Assembly (NCBI RefSeq): GCF_009828105.1
Contig: NZ_WTYQ01000004.1
Span: 62,001 to 126,000 of the forward strand
Source of the DNA: Altericroceibacterium indicum
GTDB lineage: Bacteria > Pseudomonadota > Alphaproteobacteria > Sphingomonadales > Sphingomonadaceae
Reading direction: 5' to 3'
DNA: 64,000 nt
The notes beneath the pieces were generated by a model. That model searched no databases, was not told the DNA's origin, and worked only from the letters and a program-made list of their open reading frames with translations. This document shows, piece by piece, positions 31,464 to 40,526 of this stretch (position 1 is its first letter; the number at the start of each line of letters is the position of its first letter). Made by a program: the position numbers and the translations under genes.

Positions 31464-33697
31464 AAAGAAACGCGTCATCTGCTGAAATGTCGCAGACATG
31501 GAACCAGAGCGACAAGGCTACTCGTCCAGCTATGGTGTACCAGGACAGAGCTTTTACCCCTCGGCAGCACCCTGTGCCTCTATCCGATATGATGATCTAT
31601 ATTCGCCGTGAATCACGGGCGATTGTTGCGATTATGCTGTTAGCGGGTGCTGTTGCATTGGTTGCAACCTGGTTGATCGCACCTGATTACCGATCCTCGG
31701 CAACGATTGAAGTTACGCAAGGCACCGTATCAGAGGCTCAAGAGAGTCCAACCTCACCGGTCGGAACGGAATCGGAAAAACGGTTCCTGCAGACTCAGGC
31801 TGAAATTCTGCGCAGCCGCACATTGGCGGCACAAGTGGCTGATGATCTCGAGATGGTAAAAAGTGATGCGGCACTGGCGGCGCTGGCAGGCGGGCGCGTA
31901 TCGCCAAGTGACAGTGACGAGCATCGCTTGAACCGTCTGATGGAAGCCTTGCAACAGCGACTTTCTGTTGTGACATCTGACAAGTCCAGGCTGATTACAG
32001 TCTCATTTGATAGCCATGATGCAAAACTATCGCGTGCAATTACCAAGGCTTATGTCGCGGCCTTCATCATCGGCAACCTGCAGCGCCAGTCGCGTTCATC
32101 TCAATATGCGCAGCAGTTTCTGGCGACGCAATTACAGGAGACAAGGCAGGAACTTGCAACTGCGGAGCGTGCGCTCAACCAATATGCGAGAGACAACGAT
32201 CTTGTGAGAGCGGGTGGGACGGCCATGGGGGAAGAAGGGGCGGCGGAACAATCGCTCCTCGGCGCAGCGCTACAGCAAATCAACACAGCTTTAGGTGAGG
32301 CAAAGGCGGCACGGATCGAAGCACAGAGCCGCTGGCAGGCTGTGAACGATTCCGATCCGCTTTCCAGTCCTGAAGTTCTGAGTAACCCAGCGATGCAGCA
32401 ATTACTGAGCCGTGAAGCGGATGTGGATGCACAATTGCAAAAGCTTGAGACCGTCTATCTGCCTGACCACCCTGATATTTTGCGCCTCCAGGGTGAGCGT
32501 AAAGCTCTGAGCGCTCAGATTGCGCGTCTTGGTGCGACGATCAGTGCATCCATTGGAGAGAGTTATCAGGCTGCACTGGCACGCGAGAATGCGCTGCTGG
32601 TTCAGTTGCGCAATTTGCGAGGGGAAAGTCTCGATGAGAACGATGCCTCAGTGGCTTACAATATTCTGGCGCGAGAGGCAGCGGCCAAGCGCAGCCAGTA
32701 TCGTGGGTTGCTGGAGCGTTTCAATGCTCTCAACGCATCGTCCGGCTCTGCCGCTGGCAACATTGCCGTGGTCGATGAGGCATCGCTTCCGCTTGCCCCA
32801 ATATCTCCGCGACTTTCCATTAATCTTGCGATAGCGTTGCTGGCTGGATTGTCGATTGCTGTAGTGTGGACTGTGTGGCGTGCGCAGGGTGATCAATCCT
32901 TGAGGTCACCTGCAGATATTGCGCGATTGGTGCCACTGCCCATTCTTGGCGTGATTCCGGCGAATGACCCACAGCTTCCATTGCATAAGCAATTGAGCAA
33001 TTCTAAATCGGCTCTGTCAGAGGCCTATGATGCTTTGCGTACGGCCCTGTTCCATTCTTTGCCAGACGGGCTTCCTCCGGTTCTTTTTGTCACCAGCTCA
33101 CAGGCGGGTGAGGGCAAGAGCCTGACGAGCTATGCCATGGCTAGGGCGCTGGCACGGTTGGGGGTCAATACCCTCCTGATCGATACGGATATGCGCCGCC
33201 CGGTGGTGCACCACTGGTTTGGCGATAGTAATGATCGCGGCTTGGCAACGGCTTTGGCAGAGGGTTCTGATCCATTCGCGCTGGTTCGCGCTTCATCAAA
33301 TGCGAACCTGTCCTATCTGGCGGCAGGGCCTGTGCCACCCCATCCATCAGACCTTCTGGGCGGGCCGGGTTTCTCGCAGATGCTGGATCGCGCAAGACTG
33401 CTGTATGAATGTGTCATTATTGACGGGCCTCCGATTGTTGGCCTCGCTGATGCAGCCATCATCGCAAGTCTGGCAGATGGAACCGCGCTGGTTGTGGAAG
33501 CCAATCGTACCGGACATTCAGCAGTTGACGATGCGATTGAGCGCCTCACTCATAGTGACGGAATGCTGCTTGGCGTCATTCTGACGAAATTTCTGCCCCA
33601 ATCTGCAGGCCGGAACTATGTGTATCGTGATGCCGATTACCTGCGATATGGAGTTGGCACGCGTGCATTTGAGCTTGCTCCAGCGATGCGGATATGA
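31460..33697 (+). CDS. Wzz/Wzc-type polysaccharide co-polymerase with BY-kinase domain
   Basis: The 745-residue inner-membrane protein has a cytoplasmic N-tail, transmembrane helix 1 (about 55-75), a long periplasmic Wzz region with coiled coil (about 80-440), and helix 2 (about 455-475). The tyrosine kinase domain has Walker A SSQAGEGKS, Walker A' LLIDTDMRRP and Walker B CVIIDGPP. The tail has several tyrosines (NYVYRDADYLRY) suited to autophosphorylation. It controls chain length and export of the polysaccharide. No Wza-type outer membrane exporter or phosphatase is found in the window. Confidence 0.92.
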   Translation: MKRNASSAEMSQTWNQSDKATRPAMVYQDRAFTPRQHPVPLSDMMIYIRRESRAIVAIMLLAGAVALVATWLIAPDYRSSATIEVTQGTVSEAQESPTSPVGTESEKRFLQTQAEILRSRTLAAQVADDLEMVKSDAALAALAGGRVSPSDSDEHRLNRLMEALQQRLSVVTSDKSRLITVSFDSHDAKLSRAITKAYVAAFIIGNLQRQSRSSQYAQQFLATQLQETRQELATAERALNQYARDNDLVRAGGTAMGEEGAAEQSLLGAALQQINTALGEAKAARIEAQSRWQAVNDSDPLSSPEVLSNPAMQQLLSREADVDAQLQKLETVYLPDHPDILRLQGERKALSAQIARLGATISASIGESYQAALARENALLVQLRNLRGESLDENDASVAYNILAREAAAKRSQYRGLLERFNALNASSGSAAGNIAVVDEASLPLAPISPRLSINLAIALLAGLSIAVVWTVWRAQGDQSLRSPADIARLVPLPILGVIPANDPQLPLHKQLSNSKSALSEAYDALRTALFHSLPDGLPPVLFVTSSQAGEGKSLTSYAMARALARLGVNTLLIDTDMRRPVVHHWFGDSNDRGLATALAEGSDPFALVRASSNANLSYLAAGPVPPHPSDLLGGPGFSQMLDRARLLYECVIIDGPPIVGLADAAIIASLADGTALVVEANRTGHSAVDDAIERLTHSDGMLLGVILTKFLPQSAGRNYVYRDADYLRYGVGTRAFELAPAMRI

Positions 33698-33702
33698 CTG
33701 GT

Positions 33703-34638
33703 TTATATCTCTTGCAACCGATATCCGGTCAGCTCTTCAAGCCGTGCAAGTCTTGCCTCCCTATCGGGCAATTTTCTCAAGGCCCGATCCCAATACAGCA
33801 CCTTTGCATCCACGAGAAAGCGATACCAGAATCCTTGGAGGCCGTGGTAAATCACACCTTCAACACCATCAAGAAAGCCAGCTCTTACGATAAAACGATA
33901 GAGAAAATAGGCCATCGGACCACAGCCGAATGGCAGGCGATCATAAATATGGCGTTTGCACCATCTCCTCGTCACTGCGCTGCCTGCAATGGCAAGGGGC
34001 TCGTCCGTCGGGATGGCGTTGGCCACCAGTGCATAGCGATTGATGAGAATGCTGATCGCTTCACGTGTCGCATAGCCATTATGCTTGGTGGTGAAATGGC
34101 TGAGATCACCGAGATTGATGTCAGCAAATCCTCCCTGAAGGCGCATGGTCTGCCCTTTCGTCAGAGCAATATGTTCGTCCATCCAGCGATCTTCAGAACG
34201 CCCGTAACCCTTTCGGAACAGTCTCAGCATCCACAGGGGGTAGCGTCCGCCATGCCGTATCCAGCGCCCCATGAAGATGTGTTTTCGGGCAAATTCTACC
34301 CCTGTGATATCCTCACCAAGCGCGGGAAGCGTTTCTATGATTGCTTGTGCCAGATCGTCTTCGATGATCTCATCAGCATCCAGCCGAAGAATCCAGTGCG
34401 AGCGGATTGGAAGCGTATCAAGCGCCCAATTGAGCTGGCGGGCCTGTGTGGTGAAAGGGTGGCTGACAACATGCACTCCCATGCTCCGGGCAATCGCGAG
34501 TGTATTGTCGTCAGAGCCGGAATCGACGATGAAAATAGCCTCTGCAATGGCCTGAACACTGGCAATCGCGCGCGCGATATGGGCTTGTTCATTGTGGGTC
34601 AGAATGATGACCGAAATATCGGGCTTGGTGCTGCCTAT
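33703..34638 (-). CDS. Family 2 glycosyltransferase with apparent AUA start
   Basis: The first ATG in frame is at 34482, but the frame stays open to a TAA at 34668, and the upstream part encodes the essential GT2 N-terminus (DISVIILTHNEQ, then FIVDSGSDDNT). LRLDADEI is the catalytic metal-binding motif, and HFTTKHNGYATRE follows. A GGGAG ribosome site sits 7 bases before ATA at 34638-34636, where ATG would give MGSTKPDISVIILTHNE. So I annotate 311 residues from AUA. The out-of-frame ATG at 34645 is the alternative if there is a frameshift. It resembles WaaE/KdtX-like sugar transferases. It converges on the BY-kinase gene with 5 bases between stops. Confidence 0.7.
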   Translation of the reverse strand: MGSTKPDISVIILTHNEQAHIARAIASVQAIAEAIFIVDSGSDDNTLAIARSMGVHVVSHPFTTQARQLNWALDTLPIRSHWILRLDADEIIEDDLAQAIIETLPALGEDITGVEFARKHIFMGRWIRHGGRYPLWMLRLFRKGYGRSEDRWMDEHIALTKGQTMRLQGGFADINLGDLSHFTTKHNGYATREAISILINRYALVANAIPTDEPLAIAGSAVTRRWCKRHIYDRLPFGCGPMAYFLYRFIVRAGFLDGVEGVIYHGLQGFWYRFLVDAKVLYWDRALRKLPDREARLARLEELTGYRLQEI

Positions 34639-34679
34639 ATTCCATCTCCCGCCTGTCAGGCCGCATTAAGTGGCATGAT

Positions 34680-36122
34680 ATGAACGGGCTTAACCTAGCG
34701 CGCCGCGAAACGTTGGCGAGTGGGCAGGAGGCGCTGGTATCGCAATGGGACACAGATATCTGGCGACGGTGGACTGTCCGTCTGATTGTGCTTTTCCTGA
34801 TCCTTTTGCCATTTGAAGGGATCGCCAGAAAGTGGCTCTTCAACACGATTGAGCAACCCTTCATTCTCATACGTGATCCGGTCGCTCTGGCCATCATCGT
34901 GACCTATGCGCGGTGGCATTTTCCGGAATTTCCGCGCTGGCTGATCTTATGGTTGACGGCTGTTGCAGTTTTGCTGCTTTTGGGTGCGTCGCAGGTCATT
35001 GTCGGTGGTGCCTCCCTTCCTGCGCTGCTTTATGGGTTGCGTATCCACTTGCTCTTCATTCCCGTCAGTTTTGCCATGGCAGAGGTTTTTTTGCCAGAAG
35101 ACTGGCGCAGGCTCATTCTCTTATGCTGCTGGATATGCCTGCCATTGGCGCTGCTGGTGATATGGCAATATTATTCCCCGGTTGATGCATGGATCAACCG
35201 GGGTGTTAACGATGATCCAGACGCCTATGTTTTCCAGGTGGTGGCAGGCGTTGTGCGTCCCTACGGCCCATTTCCTTTCGTCACTCCGCAATCTGCTTTC
35301 ACGCTGATGCTGGTGGGTTTGTTATTGGCAGCCTGGGACCGCCGAAACGTGTGGAACATCCCTTTGCCGACACTTCTCATTGGGGCAGCCTCTTTAGGAG
35401 TGACCGTGATCTTGTCAGGTTCCAGAGCGGTGCTTCTGGGCGTGTTGCTGGTGGGCGTGACCTATGGAATGGGCGGCCTGCTATTTGCAGGGCCGATGCG
35501 TATGGCACGCCGGATTTTGGCACTACTGGTGGTTGCCGTGATGTTGATGCTGGCTGTGCTGACACTTTTCCCAGAGGTGTATGACGCTATGCTGGTGCGG
35601 CAGGCCGAGGCTTTTGCTTCTGAGGGTTCTATCGCTGACCGGCTGTTTCAGATCATATCGCCAATGCACAATGGTGAAGTTCCACTGAGCATTCTTGGTG
35701 AAGGGCTTGGAGCAGGTTCCAATGCTGGCGGATATCTGGCGAGCGGTTCTCGCGGTTTTCTGCTATCAGAATATGAACTGCGACGAGTTTTGCAGGAGGG
35801 CGGTATTGTCGTTGGGGGGCTTTTGCTCGCTTTCCGCTTGGCCATCCTTTTGTGGGCGCTATCAAAAGCTACCCGTGCCGCCCATTATAATGGCAGCGCT
35901 GGCAGCTTCGCTTTGATCGGTGTACTGGGTTCGCTGTTCTTTCTGTTCCAACTGAGCGGTCAGAACCAGATTGCGGCGATCGGCTGGTTGAGTTGCGGCT
36001 TGCTGCTGTGCTGCCTGAAGCTATCGCAAGCAGGTGGCCCGGCCGATAAGCCAGACCACCTTCCAGATTACAGAGCGAGGATGGCGCTGCGGGCAGTTTC
36101 AGCGAGGCGCATGGAAAGGTAG
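34680..36122 (+). CDS. O-antigen polymerase/ligase-like membrane protein (Wzy)
   Basis: The 480-residue protein has about 12 hydrophobic segments and a large periplasmic loop near 305-375 (RQAEAFASEGSIADRLF, LGEGLGAGSNAGGY). This is the layout of Wzy polymerases, with the usual low sequence similarity. SGSRAVLLG in the Wzy_C-like region also fits. It would join lipid-linked repeat units in the periplasm. It overlaps the convergent SGNH hydrolase gene by 55 bases at the 3' ends. It is divergent from the GT2 gene with only 41 bases between starts. Confidence 0.8.
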   Translation: MNGLNLARRETLASGQEALVSQWDTDIWRRWTVRLIVLFLILLPFEGIARKWLFNTIEQPFILIRDPVALAIIVTYARWHFPEFPRWLILWLTAVAVLLLLGASQVIVGGASLPALLYGLRIHLLFIPVSFAMAEVFLPEDWRRLILLCCWICLPLALLVIWQYYSPVDAWINRGVNDDPDAYVFQVVAGVVRPYGPFPFVTPQSAFTLMLVGLLLAAWDRRNVWNIPLPTLLIGAASLGVTVILSGSRAVLLGVLLVGVTYGMGGLLFAGPMRMARRILALLVVAVMLMLAVLTLFPEVYDAMLVRQAEAFASEGSIADRLFQIISPMHNGEVPLSILGEGLGAGSNAGGYLASGSRGFLLSEYELRRVLQEGGIVVGGLLLAFRLAILLWALSKATRAAHYNGSAGSFALIGVLGSLFFLFQLSGQNQIAAIGWLSCGLLLCCLKLSQAGGPADKPDHLPDYRARMALRAVSARRMER

Positions 36123-37318
36123 TCTACTCCCTCGATCGTCGGGTGAGTGCCATCGCTACTGATATAGCGATCCCCATTGCCAATGCCGGTGGGTGCATTT
36201 TGCGTGCCCGAACCGGTTTGCCACGGTTCGTCACCTGTGGAATCGCTTCGCCCGGAAGAATTGCGCCAAAACCCGTTGATATTGTCGATCAATACCCATG
36301 GGCCGGGGAGAGATAATACGGCTTGGTTGATGGCGTCCTGAATGGTTTGAAATTTGGTACTGGCAACACGGGTGGCTGTAGGGTCCGGCCACCAGTTTCC
36401 GGCCACAACAATTACCGCATGCGGGAAGAGCGCGCGCCGCGCCAGAAGAACCTTGCGCACATCACTTGCGCTCAGCGTTGGCTGATCATTGATACCGCCC
36501 AGCACGAAATCGAGATCGCTATTCCATTCGGCATAGCTTTGCTGTGCATCATCACCGGGGGTGGAGCGGGCGAGGAAGTGGTCTTCTGGCGATGGCGCTG
36601 TGTGATAGGTCTGCGCATATCCTGTGCCGCCGACCGTGTCTTGCTGTACCCCGGCAAGGCCCAGCAACATCCCGACCTGCATTGCAAATTTGCTTTGAGA
36701 ACCCATTCGCGACCCATAGCTGTCGGTAATAGCGCTGACCGACAAAGTGCCCTGTCCACTGACTCGACCGGGCGTCATAGTGAAATTCGGTCCAATATAG
36801 GCGCCTGCCATGCCGCCGACATTGAAGCTGATTTCACGCAAGGTCGAATCGGCAAAGTTCAGGCTGACGATGTAGCGCGTGGAACCGACAACATTCCATT
36901 CACCAGGCGAGGGAGATGCCCTCTCGCCATCCACCCAGAATTGCACCTGCTGGCTACGGCAAAAGAGCAGATCCACCTGATCGGCATCTGTCACAAAAGA
37001 GAACACCATATGCTGGGGGGAAGGGCCGGGGCCTTCATAAAAGTCCAGATCACGCCCCCCATGCGAAGCGGTAAAGCGTGCGGTCGCCAATTCTCCAAAA
37101 AAGCAGCCCATTCGGGGGTCAGGTACCGGGATGAATTGTGCTGATGCGATGGAGGTGGCGGCAAAGTCATCACGCTTGGTAATGATGGGCGGCTCTGCCA
37201 TCACGCGGGGAAAGCGGCAGGGGGCACGTGCTACCGCCTCTTTCACGCGCGCAAGCTGGTTGAGAGAAAGCGCTTTGCTGGCGAGGCCTCTTGCGGCTGG
37301 ATCGAAGCCCGCGCTCAT
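36068..37318 (-). CDS. SGNH/GDSL-type hydrolase
   Basis: The 416-residue protein has an N-terminal beta-rich part (about 40-185) and a C-terminal SGNH hydrolase domain. Block I is ITDSYGS (Ser nucleophile, with Thr before Asp rather than Gly), block III GGINDQP, and block V DGTHPT with the catalytic Asp and His. No signal peptide is visible. Such enzymes add or remove acyl groups on polysaccharides. It is coupled by ATGA overlap to the small upstream gene at 37315. Acetyl editing of the polymer is inferred; an unrelated cargo origin is possible. Confidence 0.75.
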   Translation of the reverse strand: MSAGFDPAARGLASKALSLNQLARVKEAVARAPCRFPRVMAEPPIITKRDDFAATSIASAQFIPVPDPRMGCFFGELATARFTASHGGRDLDFYEGPGPSPQHMVFSFVTDADQVDLLFCRSQQVQFWVDGERASPSPGEWNVVGSTRYIVSLNFADSTLREISFNVGGMAGAYIGPNFTMTPGRVSGQGTLSVSAITDSYGSRMGSQSKFAMQVGMLLGLAGVQQDTVGGTGYAQTYHTAPSPEDHFLARSTPGDDAQQSYAEWNSDLDFVLGGINDQPTLSASDVRKVLLARRALFPHAVIVVAGNWWPDPTATRVASTKFQTIQDAINQAVLSLPGPWVLIDNINGFWRNSSGRSDSTGDEPWQTGSGTQNAPTGIGNGDRYISSDGTHPTIEGVDYLSMRLAETARSAILAL

Positions 37319-37743
37319 TGGGCGATCCTGAATGCGATTGTGCCGGACAACACTTCGGCGGACAGGCGATAATATGCACCGCCTTCACTTTCGGTGATGA
37401 TCTGTTCGCAGATGTTGCGGGAGAATTGGCCCCAGGGCTCACCTGCCAGCGTTATGTCGCGCCAGATGATGCCATCGGTGGAGCGTTGCAGTTTGGCTTG
37501 CCCGGTCCATTCACCCGCGAGGGTGAGCCAGACAGCCCGGCCCGATGTTGCTGAAAATGCAGCACTGGAGCCATCTTCCGACAGTGTGCCGTCGAGGGCG
37601 GCAGTTGTCGCAGCCTCTGCGTGAATGCTGACCGGCAGAGGCGTCTCGGCGGTGACAGTCAGCGCCTTATTATCCACATCGCCAAAGGCGACAGCCATAG
37701 GCGATACATAGGCGGCGGGGTTGGTAATGGGAGGTCTGGCCAT
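37315..37743 (-). CDS. Small beta-rich protein of unknown function, partner of SGNH hydrolase
   Basis: I do not recognise this 142-residue protein. It has no signal peptide or membrane segment. It looks all-beta, with AVWLTLAGEWTGQAKLQRSTDG and a C-terminal YYRLSAEVLSGTIAFRI, resembling a carbohydrate-binding or phage tail/fibre accessory domain. The stop overlaps the hydrolase start by 4 bases, so the two are probably made together. It lies inside the polysaccharide cluster but has no known counterpart in sphingan or colanic acid loci. Confidence 0.6.
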   Translation of the reverse strand: MARPPITNPAAYVSPMAVAFGDVDNKALTVTAETPLPVSIHAEAATTAALDGTLSEDGSSAAFSATSGRAVWLTLAGEWTGQAKLQRSTDGIIWRDITLAGEPWGQFSRNICEQIITESEGGAYYRLSAEVLSGTIAFRIAQ

Positions 37744-37781
37744 GTAAATTCTCCTGCGAGAGGTTCTGTCAAGAGAATCTA

Positions 37782-37798
37782 ATAACCAAATAGGTTAT
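37782..37798. promoter_or_regulatory. Palindrome upstream of the SGNH hydrolase unit
   Basis: ATAACCAAATAGGTTAT is a perfect 6-bp-arm inverted repeat with a 5-base centre. It is 39 bases upstream of the 37743 start, in an AT-rich promoter region between two minus-strand genes. It is an operator or promoter candidate. Confidence 0.4.
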
Positions 37799-37837
37799 AT
37801 GTAGGAAAATGAAAAATGAGCGGTGCTTGCAGTAAGC

Positions 37838-39037
37838 CTATCTGGCTCCAACCATCAGGCTTTGAAGCTTGCGAACCAGAGCAGGGGCATTGTTGGCGAC
37901 ATCATATTGCTGAGCGAAGAGCTGCCGGGCCTGCTTACGCATGGTATAGCGCGCATTTTCCGGCATGGACTGCCATTGCAGGAGAAGCGATTTCACCCCG
38001 TTGACTGTATCATGAGCAACGATTCCAGCCCCTGCTCGGGCAACCGATTCCCCAATAGCCACCTGATTGGAAATGAGGACCGGGGTTCCCACAGCCAGCG
38101 CTTCGGCAACGGCAATGCCGAAATTCTCCTGATGTGACGGTAGAATAAAGGCTTCGGCTTCTCGCAATAGTGTCGATTTTTCCTCGCCAAAGGTTGGGCC
38201 AAGCCACGTGATATGGTCGCTCAAACCCAATCGGTATGTTGTCGCTATGAATTGCGGGAGCCGTTTTTCCTCATCGGGGCCGACGATCTTGATATGGGGC
38301 CTCTCATCGCGCTTCATTTCAGACAAGGCCTGGAGTAGCAAATCAATGCCCTTCTTACGGTGCAATCTCCCCAAAAACAGCAGATAGGGCTGCCGTTTTT
38401 TGCCAAGTTCGATGCGATGGTGGCGGACCGGATCTGCTGCGCCATATCCGACCACACAAGCGTGATAATCAGGGCTGTGGAATGCCGTACGAGCGCGTTG
38501 CATCTCCACTTCGCTGGTAAAAAGAACGGCATGAGCGCGGTTCAGCAGCGGCCCTTCGATATATTTCCAAGAGATCCTTCTGGCCCAATATTTGTGGTGC
38601 GCAGTTTGCAAAAACCATGGGTCAAGCATTCCATGGGTGAAGACAAAATAAGGGAGGTTAAGCCGAGGAAAGGCCTGTCGCGCGGCAAGATTAGCTGCAT
38701 TCCAAAGCCCATGGATAATGGCGCAATCGAATTGTGCGGCATTCTGTTTGAGCCATTCGCGCAATGGGCCGCTGGCACCATATTTCTGTAATTTGGCAAG
38801 GGGAAGAAGCGATGCGGGGCTGCCTGGTCCAACCGCGTGCACCTTCATAGGAATGGTTCGCAGCCATGGTGATTGCGGTGCATCAAGCGTCACAATTTCG
38901 CGCTGGACTGCATCGGAGCCGTTTCGCGTGGCTTCATCATGAAGCAAAATGCCGGCAATCGGCCCGCCGCCTGCAGGATGGGTGCTGCGAATAATGTGAA
39001 GAATGCGGATGCGCTCGCTCCCTCTGCCGTGTTGCAT
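37838..39037 (-). CDS. GT4 glycosyltransferase
   Basis: The 399-residue GT-B protein has the N-terminal IRILHIIRSTHPAGGGPIAGI acceptor domain with a GGGP loop. Central YLLFLGRLHRKKGIDLL and C-terminal HQENFGIAVAEALAVGTPVLIS carry the E-x7-E donor motif. It should transfer a nucleotide-activated sugar to the lipid-linked repeat unit at the inner membrane. It points away from the wzx gene with 79 bases between starts. Confidence 0.87.
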   Translation of the reverse strand: MQHGRGSERIRILHIIRSTHPAGGGPIAGILLHDEATRNGSDAVQREIVTLDAPQSPWLRTIPMKVHAVGPGSPASLLPLAKLQKYGASGPLREWLKQNAAQFDCAIIHGLWNAANLAARQAFPRLNLPYFVFTHGMLDPWFLQTAHHKYWARRISWKYIEGPLLNRAHAVLFTSEVEMQRARTAFHSPDYHACVVGYGAADPVRHHRIELGKKRQPYLLFLGRLHRKKGIDLLLQALSEMKRDERPHIKIVGPDEEKRLPQFIATTYRLGLSDHITWLGPTFGEEKSTLLREAEAFILPSHQENFGIAVAEALAVGTPVLISNQVAIGESVARAGAGIVAHDTVNGVKSLLLQWQSMPENARYTMRKQARQLFAQQYDVANNAPALVRKLQSLMVGAR

Positions 39038-39116
39038 GATAACCGAGGCGTAGCGGCTCTCAATCGGGTGAATAAGAGCTGTACCTGAATGGGCCGCAAA
39101 TGAGGTGCGTCTGGAA

Positions 39117-40526
39117 ATGCGGGCGGATCAGATGTTGGATGCCGCTATGCACAGAATGATGCGCGGGATTTTGGGGCAAATGTCTGGCCGGGCGATGATC
39201 GCTGTGTATCAGCTCGCCATTATCCCGCTGATGATCGCGAACTGGGGTCTGTCACTATATGGTGAATGGCTGATCCTGACGGGGCTTGCCACCTATCTGG
39301 CTGTATCAGGACAGGGCCTCACCACTGCCAGCGCGATGAAGCTCATACGGTGCATTAAGCGTGGAGACAGTGATGCTGCACAGGGCATTATCCACGGAAG
39401 TGTTGCCACTCTCATTGTGGTAGGCGCGCTGTTCACTGTGATGCTGCTCGGCTTGTTGTATTTTACCAATTGGGCAAATATTCTGTCACTTCATGTGATG
39501 GGGAAGCGGGAGATTATCGGCGTCGCCGCTGCGGCGGCTTTGCAGATTATTGTGATTTCCCTCCGCAATATTCCAATGGCTATCTCTCATGCTGCGGGCG
39601 ACTATGGCCGTCCGGCCCTGTGTTCTTCCATGATGCGCTTGCTGGAGTTTTCGGGCAGCGCGGTGATGTTGCTTGCAAAGGTGAATCCGTTGGAGCTTGC
39701 CTGCTGGATAGCTGTTATCACCCTGCTGGATTACGCCGTGCAAATGCGGTTGGCATGTGCGCAATCACCGGATCTGGAGCTTCGCCCCGGCTTTCACGAG
39801 TGGCACAATTTGCGTGATCTGCTGGGGCCGACTTTTGGCAATCTGGGCGTTGCCTGTGCGATTAATGGAATTGGAGTGCAGGGCTTCCGTCTGGCCACGG
39901 CAGCACTGTTGGGCAGCGCGGACGTGGCAGCATTGGCTGTCTATACAGCATTGCTGCGCTTGTCTGAGCACTGTGCCAATATGGTTCTTCCTATCATCCA
40001 ATTGGAATTGGCGCGCCAGGCAGAGGGGCAGGAAGGGAAAGATACTGCCATTGCGATGATCGGGCTCTCAGTGCTTTGCGGCCTTATGATTGCAGCGGGA
40101 TGGCTGGCGTGTTTACTGATGGTGGGGCCGCAATTGCTGTCATGGTGGACTTCAGGCGAAGTGGTCTATGATCCGGTGCTCCTCATCGTTTTAGGCGCGG
40201 CGGCCATATTTGTTCAGCTTGGCCGTCCATCGCTGACCTATCTGATTGCCCGCAATCTGGTGGCTCTTGCCGGATGCGTAATGATGGCAAGCTGGTCGCT
40301 GGCGCTGGCCATCGCGTTTCCCTTGGCGCAGCTCTGGGGCCTGCATGGAGTGGCATTCGCCATGGTATCAGGCGAACTGGCGGCGCTGATTGCCTGTTCC
40401 TATCTCGCCGGGCGGTATCTGATAGGGAACCCACTGCATTACGCGGCGATAATCTTTGACGGCCGGAAGAGCTTTGGCCTGATTGCGGGCAAATGGATGC
40501 AGTGGCGCAGGGCGCCGGGCGCATGA
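39117..40526 (+). CDS. Polysaccharide repeat-unit flippase (Wzx, MATE/MOP superfamily)
   Basis: The 469-residue protein has about 12-14 hydrophobic helices, beginning MSGRAMIAVYQLAIIPLMI, and no enzymatic motif. That is the Wzx layout. The start at ATG 39117 is approximate; GTG 39105 and ATG 39129 are alternatives, and the ribosome site is weak. It would flip undecaprenyl-PP-linked repeat units to the periplasm for Wzy. It overlaps the next glycosyltransferase by ATGA at 40523. Confidence 0.8.
   Translation: MRADQMLDAAMHRMMRGILGQMSGRAMIAVYQLAIIPLMIANWGLSLYGEWLILTGLATYLAVSGQGLTTASAMKLIRCIKRGDSDAAQGIIHGSVATLIVVGALFTVMLLGLLYFTNWANILSLHVMGKREIIGVAAAAALQIIVISLRNIPMAISHAAGDYGRPALCSSMMRLLEFSGSAVMLLAKVNPLELACWIAVITLLDYAVQMRLACAQSPDLELRPGFHEWHNLRDLLGPTFGNLGVACAINGIGVQGFRLATAALLGSADVAALAVYTALLRLSEHCANMVLPIIQLELARQAEGQEGKDTAIAMIGLSVLCGLMIAAGWLACLLMVGPQLLSWWTSGEVVYDPVLLIVLGAAAIFVQLGRPSLTYLIARNLVALAGCVMMASWSLALAIAFPLAQLWGLHGVAFAMVSGELAALIACSYLAGRYLIGNPLHYAAIIFDGRKSFGLIAGKWMQWRRAPGA

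Noticed and set aside
36323-37144. A 273-codon plus-strand open frame
   Set aside because: Antisense to the SGNH hydrolase, which has clear family motifs.
36068-37743. Prophage remnant
   Set aside because: No integrase, capsid, portal or lysis gene nearby; two genes alone are too little, though a phage origin stays possible.
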